A DNA stretch of 23,553 nt from JBEKYH01 sp049511115 (GTDB lineage Bacteria > Planctomycetota > Phycisphaerae > Tepidisphaerales > Tepidisphaeraceae). The position numbers and the translations under genes were made by a program. Where the stretch lies: the NCBI GenBank assembly GCA_049511115.1, contig JBEKYH010000012.1, positions 1-23,553 of the forward strand, written 5' to 3'. Shown one piece after another: positions 1-6,298 of the stretch (position 1 is the first letter of the stretch; each line of letters starts with the position of its first letter). The notes beneath the pieces were generated by a model. It saw nothing but the letters and a program-made list of their open reading frames with translations. It had not been told where the DNA came from and did not search any database.

Positions 1-365
1 ACACCTGGCTCGGGCTGGGCCTGATGTATATCGCCGGGTGCGTGAGCGGATTACTGGGGATCGGGTCGGGCTCGCTCAAGGTGCCGGCCATGGACCTGGC
101 CATGGGACTGCCGATCAAAGTCTCAACGGCAACCAGCAATTTCATGATCGGCGTAACCGCGGCGGCCAGCGCGGGGGTTTACCTGGCGCGCGGCGACATC
201 AATCCCTTTATCGCCGCGCCGGTCGCGACGGGAGTGTTGATCGGCGCGATTGGCGGGTCGCTACTGCTGGGGCGATTGGCGAGCAAGACGATTCGATCGG
301 TTTTTGTCGCGGTTCTGGTCGTGATCGCGGCGCAAATGCTGTGGAAGGGAGTGCAGGGATTATGA
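1..365 (+). CDS. TauE/SafE (TSUP) family membrane permease, C-terminal part
   Basis: This is the 3' end of a gene that begins before the window; the reading frame is open from base 3. The visible ~120 residues are strongly hydrophobic and Gly/Ala-rich. They carry the glycine-rich 'GLLGIGSGSLKVP' segment followed by 'STATSNFMIG', which is typical of the second half of TSUP permeases, a family linked to export of sulfite, sulfoacetate or other small anions across the inner membrane. The substrate cannot be read from sequence. The stop codon overlaps the start of the next gene (ATGA), so the two are almost certainly co-translated. TSUP followed by DUF1634 is a recurrent bacterial gene pair, which supports the assignment. 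Confidence 0.8.
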   Translation, partial: TWLGLGLMYIAGCVSGLLGIGSGSLKVPAMDLAMGLPIKVSTATSNFMIGVTAAASAGVYLARGDINPFIAAPVATGVLIGAIGGSLLLGRLASKTIRSVFVAVLVVIAAQMLWKGVQGL

Positions 366-769
366 GCGAGGGCGAACGTGACCAGACCGTTCATAAAGTC
401 GAATTGCTCATCAGCGATCTTCTTCGCATCGGCGTCTCGTGCAGTCTGTTAATCGTCGTGGCGGGCACGGTGTTGAGTTTCGCGCATCATCCCGACTATG
501 TCTCATCGCCCCAGGAACTGGCGAAGATTACCGGCAAGGGAGCCGTCTTTCCGCATGATCTGCCCACCATCTGGGCGGAGATTCTCCAGGGGCGCGGGCG
601 GGCGATCATCATGGCAGGGCTGATCCTCCTCGTGGCGACGCCGGTCATGCGCGTGGCAGTTTCGGTTTTTGCCTTTGCAAAACAGCGTGATCCGGCTTTC
701 GTGGTGCTGACGACGGTGGTATTCGTGCTGCTGTGCCTGTCGTTTTTCATGGGGAAGGCCGGAGGGTAG
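362..769 (+). CDS. DUF1634 family small membrane protein
   Basis: 135 residues from the ATG at 362, which overlaps the stop of the preceding permease gene. Three hydrophobic segments are visible (about residues 22-40, 80-104 and 112-130). Between the first two lies a polar stretch containing 'HHPDYVSSPQEL' that probably faces outside. Size, topology and position directly after a TauE/SafE permease match DUF1634 proteins, whose biochemical role is unknown. The likely role is an accessory subunit of the permease, inferred from the conserved pairing and overlap. The open frame extends much further upstream, but that part is a shadow of the permease gene. The gene ends 7 bases before the convergent acyl-CoA dehydrogenase gene. 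Confidence 0.72.
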   Translation: MSEGERDQTVHKVELLISDLLRIGVSCSLLIVVAGTVLSFAHHPDYVSSPQELAKITGKGAVFPHDLPTIWAEILQGRGRAIIMAGLILLVATPVMRVAVSVFAFAKQRDPAFVVLTTVVFVLLCLSFFMGKAGG

Positions 770-776
770 GGGGCAT

Positions 777-2549
777 TCAACCGGCGGCGATGCGATTGGA
801 TACGAAATCCCAATCGCCGGCGGGCGTTTGGGAGGCGGCAACGGCGGCGCTGAGGAAGGCGGGCGTCGCCGCGGGGGCGGCGGGCAAGGAGGCCAGCGAA
901 AGACAGGCCGCGCTCAGGTCGGCGACGAGGAGATGAAAGATTGCCGAGATGATCTCCTTGGGCACGCCTAAAAGCACGGCGTTTTCCGCGACAAGCTGGC
1001 CATAGGCGATCGTTGCGACGCAGGAACTCAGGGCGAGTGTGAAGCGCGCTTCCGGATTTGCCATGGCGTCCTTCGTCTGCACGAGGCGTTGCAATGCCTT
1101 TGCCTGGGCGAGGAAAAGACGCACATTGGGGACGTCGGCGAGAGATTCGAAGGCCCGCTCAAAGGGCGGAAATGCGACGGAATTGATGGCGGTGGTGGAC
1201 GCGGTTGTCAGATAGGGATTCTCCACGGACGTCGCCTCGCCGGCCGTAAGGGATGGCGGCTCACAAAGATTGGGATCAAAGCGGCCGAAATAGCGGGAAA
1301 TAAATTGCGACGCGAGACCGAGATTGATGTGGGCGCTGCTTTCCAAAAGCGGGATCAACTGGGCGTCGCGCAGGGCCATTTCAAAATAGGTCTCATCCGA
1401 TTCAAAGCCCTTTGCGCCGACGCACTCGGAGAGGAGGGACATCACCTTGACGCCCTCGGTGCTGACCTTCGCCTTTTGCACCGCGCAATAAAGGAGATAG
1501 CGGCGGTCCTCGGCGCGGGCGGCGTGAAGATAATCGAGGGCGCGGTAGGCAAAGAGTTTCATGGCGATCAGGCGCGCGCAGGCTTGCGCGGCCAGAAAGC
1601 GGATGTGCGGCATGGCGAGCACCGGTGAGCCGTATAGCGTGCGGGTCTTCATGTGCGTCACCGCTTCGTCATAGGCGTGCTCGCAGATGCCGATGGAACC
1701 GAAACCCAGGAAGAACTTTCCCAACGTGACAGTTCCCATGACGGCTTCCCATGCGGGGCGCCCCTCGCCGGCGATGTCAGTGCCGGAGAATTGGTAGTCC
1801 TTCACGTCAAATGCGCCGACGAAGGCGGCGCGCACGCCAAGCGTGCGAATTTTTTTCAGCGCGGTGATTCCAGTCGATTGGCCCGGCCGCAGGGCGAACA
1901 GCACGAATGGCGAGCGCCGCTGCGGCGCGCTGCCAGAGCCCGCTTCAATCTTGCGGGCCAGCACGGAGATCATGGCGGCGCAGTTGGCGTTGCCGATGTA
2001 GTATTTTGAGCCGGTGGCGGACCATTGGCCTTCGCCGGTTGATTGAATCGTGAATTCGTTGGCGAACAGATCGGAGCCGTGTTTTTTTTCGGACACGCCG
2101 AATGCAAGAAGCCCCCCTGCTTCCAGTGCGGCCACCGCCTGGGCCTTCAATCCGTCGTTGCTTCCCATGAGGATGGAGAACAACGCGAGGAAAGTGGTTT
2201 GCAGGCTGTAGGCGTGAGCCGGGCTGAAATAACCGAAGACCTCCAGGAAGCGTGCGTAGCGAAGCAGGTCGAACTGGCGGCCGGAATCGCCGCTCAGTTT
2301 CGGCGCCAGGACGCTCGCGTAGAGGCGGTGCTTCGATTGGTAGGCGAGGAAGTCTTCGTACCACTGCTCGGTTTTGTCTTCCTGTTTGAGAGCCGCCAGA
2401 CCTTTGGCCTCGAAGAATTCGGCCAGTTTCCGCGCCGCGGGTTCGGCGAGACAGAGGTTTGAAGCTTCAGTGGAAGTGGTCGTCGAAAACGCGGCCGGCC
2501 AGGCCGTTTTGAGCCATTGATCGGAGTCGGCTTGCCGATTGATTGGCAT
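777..2549 (-). CDS. Acyl-CoA dehydrogenase family flavoprotein with C-terminal extension
   Basis: 590 residues from the ATG at 2549, chosen because the longer frame would run through the end of the upstream acyltransferase gene, which stops 7 bases before this start. ACAD-fold features are visible: 'GLLAFGVSEKKHGSDL' (about 146-161) is the FAD/substrate-binding stretch, 'TGSKYYIGNA' (179-188) the middle-domain strand, and 'GFGSIGICEHAYDEAV...R..YG' (282-307) the start of the C-terminal helical domain. 'LLESSAHINL' (401-410) aligns with the usual 'YEG' region, so Glu403 could be the catalytic base. About 160 mostly helical residues follow the core, making the protein longer than a typical ~380-residue ACAD. 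Substrate unknown. Probably oxidises a fatty acyl-type thioester; coupling to a PlsC homologue suggests lipid metabolism. Confidence 0.78.
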   Translation of the reverse strand: MPINRQADSDQWLKTAWPAAFSTTTSTEASNLCLAEPAARKLAEFFEAKGLAALKQEDKTEQWYEDFLAYQSKHRLYASVLAPKLSGDSGRQFDLLRYARFLEVFGYFSPAHAYSLQTTFLALFSILMGSNDGLKAQAVAALEAGGLLAFGVSEKKHGSDLFANEFTIQSTGEGQWSATGSKYYIGNANCAAMISVLARKIEAGSGSAPQRRSPFVLFALRPGQSTGITALKKIRTLGVRAAFVGAFDVKDYQFSGTDIAGEGRPAWEAVMGTVTLGKFFLGFGSIGICEHAYDEAVTHMKTRTLYGSPVLAMPHIRFLAAQACARLIAMKLFAYRALDYLHAARAEDRRYLLYCAVQKAKVSTEGVKVMSLLSECVGAKGFESDETYFEMALRDAQLIPLLESSAHINLGLASQFISRYFGRFDPNLCEPPSLTAGEATSVENPYLTTASTTAINSVAFPPFERAFESLADVPNVRLFLAQAKALQRLVQTKDAMANPEARFTLALSSCVATIAYGQLVAENAVLLGVPKEIISAIFHLLVADLSAACLSLASLPAAPAATPAFLSAAVAASQTPAGDWDFVSNRIAAG

Positions 2550-2556
2550 GATTATG

Positions 2557-3207
2557 CTAGCGCGCCTCCAGAGATAATCCACGCTCAGGTGCGGATTGCG
2601 CGCGCAGTTCATTGAACATTTTGCGGAGCGTCTGGTCGATGGTAGTGAGAATTTCCTCGGGTTTTTTGTCCGCCAGTTGCATCGGCGGCCCGAATTGAAC
2701 GCGCACGGGAAACGGCCGGGGGAAGCGGCGCGTGAGCGGCCAGGCCTCAAACGCGCCGACGATCACGGCGGGAATGATGGGCACCTGGGCGCGGCGCTCG
2801 ATGAGGGCGACGCCTTTCTCGATGCGGCCGATTTCCCCGTCGGGCGTCCGCGAGCCTTCGGGGTAAATGTTGAGCAAGTGTCCTTCGTGCAGGCATTGAA
2901 TGGCCTGCCGCACTGCGCCGACGTCGCCGTGGCCGAGGTGACTGGGGATGCCGCCCAGCGAGCGGAGCAGCGCGCTGAAGAGGGGATTGATCTCGAAGAG
3001 TTCGGACTTGGCCAGATAAGTCATCGGGCGCGGAAGATGCACGCCGAGCAACACGGGATCGAGATTGCTCTGGTGGTTGGAAACAATCAGGGCGCCGCCG
3101 TGCGGGGGTATGTGTTCCAGGCCGAACGTTTTTTGATTGAAGAACACGTGCGTCAGGACCCGGGCCAGAGCCTGAAGCGGACGCCAGATGACACGGCCTT
3201 CTGTCAT
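2557..3207 (-). CDS. 1-acyl-sn-glycerol-3-phosphate acyltransferase family protein (PlsC-like)
   Basis: 216 residues. Two catalytic motifs of glycerolipid acyltransferases are present: 'NHQSNLD' (44-50), which gives the HX4D pair His45/Asp50, and 'YPEGSRTPDG' (115-124), which contains the phosphate-binding EGSR block. 'VPIIPAVIVG' (142-151) matches the fourth conserved block. The family transfers an acyl chain to lysophosphatidic acid or related acceptors at the inner membrane. Length is slightly short of the usual 240-250 residues, and there is no N-terminal transmembrane helix, only an amphipathic start. The gene is followed after 7 bases by the acyl-CoA dehydrogenase, so the two are probably translationally coupled. 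The acceptor lipid is not determinable. No good Shine-Dalgarno sequence was seen before the ATG. Confidence 0.85.
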   Translation of the reverse strand: MTEGRVIWRPLQALARVLTHVFFNQKTFGLEHIPPHGGALIVSNHQSNLDPVLLGVHLPRPMTYLAKSELFEINPLFSALLRSLGGIPSHLGHGDVGAVRQAIQCLHEGHLLNIYPEGSRTPDGEIGRIEKGVALIERRAQVPIIPAVIVGAFEAWPLTRRFPRPFPVRVQFGPPMQLADKKPEEILTTIDQTLRKMFNELRAQSAPERGLSLEAR

Positions 3208-3336
3208 GACCCAATCGCCCCATCGCCGCGGGCGGAAAGTCGTGGGGAAGAAGCGCGGCGACGAGAATAATAGCCGCTAAGGGCGGTTATGCTTCAGAAA
3301 GTGCAAAAATTGCCATCGGACGAACGCTAACTGACC

Positions 3337-3423
3337 ACGCATCAGGCATGCGTCGCGCAAGCGTAGAGTCCGCATCGCGGACCGCCTTCTCGCAGTCCAC
3401 CAGAATGGTCCGCAGTGCGGACC
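3337..3423. repeat. Cluster of three short hairpins in the 3208-3444 intergenic region
   Basis: Three inverted repeats sit close together. 3337-3353 has ACGCAT arms around a 5-base loop. 3368-3382 has GTCCGC arms around ATC. 3407-3423 has GGTCCGC arms around AGT. The last two share the same arm sequence, so they look like two copies of one REP-like palindrome. They lie just downstream of the small exported-protein gene (minus strand, ending at 3445) and upstream of the acyltransferase gene, so they may end transcription or protect the mRNA end. No T-run follows, so a classical intrinsic terminator is not supported. Nothing else recognisable was seen in 3208-3444. Confidence 0.5.
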
Positions 3424-3444
3424 CGACGCGATTACAGCACTTAT

Positions 3445-3669
3445 TTAGCGATGCCAATCCTGCGGATCGTCATGGTACAGATGGTTTTCGTCGTAATAAC
3501 CACCGTGCCATGCGTGCTGATCATCGTAATAGCCTTGATGATGGTAGCCATGCTCATCGACGATCTCCAGACGGTCGCCGCGGGTGGCGCAACCGACGCC
3601 GGCGCTTACGGTGGCCAGGGCCATCAGGCACCAGACGGCGATTGTCTTGCTCGTAGAATTGAATTTCAT
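3445..3669 (-). CDS. Small exported His/Tyr/Asp-rich protein, possible lipoprotein
   Basis: 74 residues from the ATG at 3669. An in-frame ATG 6 bases earlier (3675) sits directly on the GGAGG ribosome-binding sequence, so the second ATG, with 6 bases of spacing, is the better start. Residues 1-25 look like an export signal: a basic start (MKFNSTSK), then a hydrophobic core. The segment ends 'AGVGC', with a Cys that could be lipidated although the lipobox is not canonical. The mature part is tiny and dominated by His, Tyr, Asp and Gly ('GYHHQGYYDDQHAWHGGYYD'). Such composition could bind metal ions, but no family is recognised and no function is claimed. The gene stands alone, with gene-poor DNA on both sides. 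Confidence 0.55.
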   Translation of the reverse strand: MKFNSTSKTIAVWCLMALATVSAGVGCATRGDRLEIVDEHGYHHQGYYDDQHAWHGGYYDENHLYHDDPQDWHR

Positions 3670-3835
3670 GGGCATCCTCCAGGTAAATTCCATGACGCAC
3701 ACGGTAAGCGCGGCGGGTTCAGCGCGGCATCGGGGAGCCGCTGAGAGTGGCGTGGGGAGATGGATGATGGAGGCGATGACTTCGGGGTCCACCAAAATTC
3801 ACGCACCCCCCCTAAAAACAACGACGTGAATAACT

Positions 3836-3899
3836 GGGACAGGTCGGGGACAGGTCCAATTATGAACTCGAATTTAATTGGACCTGTCCGACCCGTCCC
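3836..3899. repeat. Long imperfect inverted repeat (64-base hairpin)
   Basis: The left arm 3836-3862 and right arm 3875-3899 pair almost completely around a 12-base loop. The inner core 'GGACAGGTCCAATTA' is perfect; the outer part differs by a two-base insertion and one substitution. The core itself contains the palindrome GGACAGGTCC-like block repeated within the left arm (GGGACAGGTC then GGGGACAGGTCC). Just beyond the right arm is a TTTTT run (plus strand, 3902-3906). Hairpins of this style occur as REP-like elements beside RAYT-type transposases, but no such transposase can be recognised here. The doubtful ORF at 3860-4189 ends inside the left arm. Confidence 0.75.
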
Positions 3900-4189
3900 G
3901 TTTTTCTGTTCGGCCGGAAAACGCTTCCAGACAACCGAAGGGTGGCTAAATGGCGGCGCCTTTCCATTTCGATTACCGGCATTAATGTAGGCAGGATATG
4001 GAACCATTCGCCAAGGCTGATCAAGGCATCGTGGCGATTCTGGCGGTTGAGTTCGGCAAAGGTTTCCATCACATCCGCGAGGTCGCGGAATCGCCAGGAA
4101 TCGCGAATGTCGCCGAGGACGGTATCCGCGAGATTGAAGCGATCGTTGCCAAAATGCACGGCATAATGCTGCCGTTTCCAGCGCCTCAT
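3860..4189 (-). CDS. Doubtful hypothetical protein
   Basis: An open frame on the minus strand, here started at the ATG at 4189 (109 residues); the frame remains open upstream to 4339, but that part looks non-coding. The middle section (about residues 15-65, including 'DSWRFRDLADVMETFAELN') has a balanced amino-acid mix and mostly G/C third codon positions like the real genes nearby, which is the only argument for coding. No family is recognised. There is no convincing ribosome-binding site, and the stop codon falls within the long hairpin at 3836-3899. It may be a decayed gene or a remnant of the mobile element that brought the hairpin. Confidence 0.25.
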   Translation of the reverse strand: MRRWKRQHYAVHFGNDRFNLADTVLGDIRDSWRFRDLADVMETFAELNRQNRHDALISLGEWFHILPTLMPVIEMERRRHLATLRLSGSVFRPNRKTGRVGQVQLNSSS

Positions 4190-4535
4190 ATTGCGGTTTG
4201 GGAGGGATATGAAAGCGCCGCGCGAGACGCCGCGGACGCGGCTCGCGCGATGAGCCATGCGCGGGGCACCGTGGAAAAAGATGCAGTGCCGCACGCGTCC
4301 ACTTTGCCATTGTTGAGAATTGGAGCAGCGTATGGGCATTGTCTTTTACAGCGAGACGCGAAAGGACGGATAGCCAATTTGCCGGGCGAACTGCTGAAGA
4401 CATCACAGTCGTTATGCCGGAAGGCTCGGCAGGCCAAGCTCACCTTGCTTGCGACGGACGAGTTTGTTGTGGCGTCGGGTCTGCCCGGATTTGCGCTTTT
4501 TGAGCACGGGATCCAGACTCTGCAATGAACCGCCG
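4190..4535. other. Gene-poor stretch between the doubtful ORF and the dimethylargininase gene
   Basis: About 350 bases without a gene that can be supported. Overlapping open frames exist on both strands but none has family motifs, a ribosome-binding site or consistent third-position bias, and they interrupt each other. It may be decayed coding sequence. Confidence 0.4.
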
Positions 4536-5309
4536 CTATTGAGTCACATTCAACAGAATACAGCAACACGTCACCGCCCCTTCGGCCTTGGCGAGTTCGT
4601 CACATTCGACGGTCGTCACCGGCAGACCTTTGGCCTGCAGTTTCTCCAGCGTGCGCGGGAAATGGCTCGGATAGATCAGAGTACTTCCCACCCGCAAAGC
4701 ATTGGCGGCGTACAGTTCGCCCGCGTCGATCTCCACGCGCTCGGCTCCGCCAAAATCAATTTCGCCCAGCCACCGCGGATTGACCAGCAGAATCTGCTCG
4801 CCAATTGCCGTGACGGCGCTCTTGAGATGCAGGCAGCCCGTGACGGTTACGGGGATGACGCGGTAATCGTACGGTTTGAGAAGGCTCTGCAGCGCATCGA
4901 CAGCCTGCGCGTTCGTGCGGGAGGAACATCCCACATAAAGCATCCGCCCAATGCGCAACACATCGCCCCCGTCGAGGGTGCAGGGGGATTGAAGATGAAT
5001 GAGCGGGCGATACTCCGCAAGAACAGCCGCTACGCCCTCGGTTTCCGCGCGCCGGGAAGCCGCGCCCGGCCGTGTGATGACGGCGATTTCATCAAGGACG
5101 ATTGCGGCGTCTTCGACGAACACCGAATCGGCCAGGTCCGCCGCGGGTGGAGCGCGGCGAATCTCTACGCCCAAGGATCGGAGCGAATCTTCATAGGCGG
5201 CGTGCTGCTCAATGGCGCGGGGAATATTGATCGGCTGGCGCGCGAGGTGGGTTAGCGCACACTGGTTTAGTGCAGGGCTGACGGCGCGGGTGATGGCAAA
5301 CGTGCGCAT
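4536..5309 (-). CDS. N(G),N(G)-dimethylarginine dimethylaminohydrolase (dimethylargininase) / amidinotransferase family
   Basis: 257 residues from the ATG at 5309, close to the ~254 residues of bacterial DDAH enzymes. The enzyme family hydrolyses methylated arginine to citrulline and dimethylamine, or arginine-like guanidines, through a Cys-His pair. Visible motifs are 'FVEDAAIV' (64-71), 'CTLDGGDVL' (110-118), 'GCLHLKS' with catalytic His161, and 'EGAVTCCC' near the C-terminus with Cys248 as nucleophile. These positions match the His162/Cys249 pair of the Pseudomonas enzyme. Two further cysteines follow Cys248. The frame is open upstream to 5453, but that part overlaps the preceding methyltransferase gene; ATG 5342 is a possible alternative start. 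The gene begins 22 bases after that gene stops, so they are probably co-transcribed. Substrate could instead be another guanidino compound. Confidence 0.82.
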   Translation of the reverse strand: MRTFAITRAVSPALNQCALTHLARQPINIPRAIEQHAAYEDSLRSLGVEIRRAPPAADLADSVFVEDAAIVLDEIAVITRPGAASRRAETEGVAAVLAEYRPLIHLQSPCTLDGGDVLRIGRMLYVGCSSRTNAQAVDALQSLLKPYDYRVIPVTVTGCLHLKSAVTAIGEQILLVNPRWLGEIDFGGAERVEIDAGELYAANALRVGSTLIYPSHFPRTLEKLQAKGLPVTTVECDELAKAEGAVTCCCILLNVTQ

Positions 5310-5331
5310 ATATCGGCGAAGCTCATCGCCT

Positions 5332-6234
5332 TTACGCCCCATCCCCAAACCCGCGCGGATGGCCCGCGCAGCGGTCGAGGAAATACCGCGGCGGCTCGTA
5401 ATGGTTCTCCGAGGTAAACGGCTCGGCGAAATGATCGCCGGCCAAATCCTCACGCACGAAAAACGCGTTGGCCCCGCTGGTTTCGCAGCCTACCAGGCGA
5501 TACCCGAGTTCGCGGCCGAGTTCCTCGTACGCCTTGAGGCTGGCCCCGAAATAGCTCGTGCGATTCCACAGTTTGTTGGCCGCGTATTCCACTTTCCAAC
5601 TCTGCGAGGGTCCCATGGTGGCGTTGTATTCAATGACCACCAGGCGAGCCTTAAAGCCGGCCAGGGCTTTCCACAGGTAGTACGTGTTGCGGTCGATGTC
5701 CAACGACATCAAATCCGGCTCGCGCGGAGCGTTATTCTCCGACAATATCCGCGCGATGTTTTCGGCTGTCACCATGGCCGCTAGGATTTTGAGCCGCGAC
5801 TCGCCGATGGGTTTGGCGAACTCCTGGGCCGCGCGCATGAGTGCCTGCTGGTCGGCGTCGACCCAAACGCCCTGCCATCCCTGCTGGACGAGATGCGCCG
5901 TGTTATTTTCCTTGCCGTCCTCGACGCCGATCTCAATGAACGTTCGTCCCGAAGCGCCGATGCGATGGAATATCTCCTCGATGATGCCGTCCTCGCCGTG
6001 CTGGGAGAAGACCTGGCGTTCGTAGCGGTGCAGGCGTTTTGGCTCGCGATAGCGAGAGGATTCCAGAAGATGTTCGTAGTACGTCTCCTGTTCGACGCGG
6101 ATGAGCCGCTCGCGGTCGAGGTGTTGTTTTTCCAGAGTCTGGCGCGTCGCGGTCGCTTCGCGCGCCAGGTGCGTGAGGAGTTGCTCCAGCACGGGAAGGC
6201 GGCGCAGGAGCGTATCCATCTCTTCAGGTGACAT
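5332..6234 (-). CDS. FkbM-like SAM-dependent methyltransferase with N-terminal coiled coil
   Basis: 300 residues. The first ~60 are charged and helical with leucine spacing typical of a coiled coil. A Rossmann-type methyltransferase domain follows: 'SQHGEDGIIEEIF' (77-89), the SAM-binding 'FIEIGVEDGKENNT' (99-112), the acidic strand end 'VWVDAD' (123-128), and 'LMSLDIDRNTYYLWKAL' further on. The 'SQ.GED' and 'EIG..DG..NNT' signature belongs to FkbM-like methyltransferases, often associated with glycan or secondary-metabolite modification; the acceptor is unknown. The gene lies 64 bases downstream of the TPR protein gene and 22 bases upstream of the dimethylargininase gene on the same strand. 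The stop at 5332 was used to reject an upstream start for the next gene. An alternative start at Met6 (6219) cannot be excluded. Confidence 0.7.
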   Translation of the reverse strand: MSPEEMDTLLRRLPVLEQLLTHLAREATATRQTLEKQHLDRERLIRVEQETYYEHLLESSRYREPKRLHRYERQVFSQHGEDGIIEEIFHRIGASGRTFIEIGVEDGKENNTAHLVQQGWQGVWVDADQQALMRAAQEFAKPIGESRLKILAAMVTAENIARILSENNAPREPDLMSLDIDRNTYYLWKALAGFKARLVVIEYNATMGPSQSWKVEYAANKLWNRTSYFGASLKAYEELGRELGYRLVGCETSGANAFFVREDLAGDHFAEPFTSENHYEPPRYFLDRCAGHPRGFGDGA

Positions 6235-6298
6235 GCCTTGTTCCCGATCCGGCGCGCCTCTGTCCGCGCCCTAAAAGGCCCTGGCCGATTGGAGCTGC

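Noticed and set aside
3836..3906. The long hairpin followed by TTTTT read as an intrinsic terminator
   Set aside because: No plus-strand gene lies upstream to be terminated, and the stem is far longer than a normal terminator; a REP-like element is the better reading.
3860..4339. A RAYT (REP-associated tyrosine transposase) gene next to the hairpin
   Set aside because: The HxH motif and the expected conserved Tyr context of RAYTs could not be found in any frame.
3998..4528. A 176-codon plus-strand open frame in the gene-poor region
   Set aside because: No motifs or ribosome-binding site were found, and it competes with two minus-strand frames; coding could not be supported.
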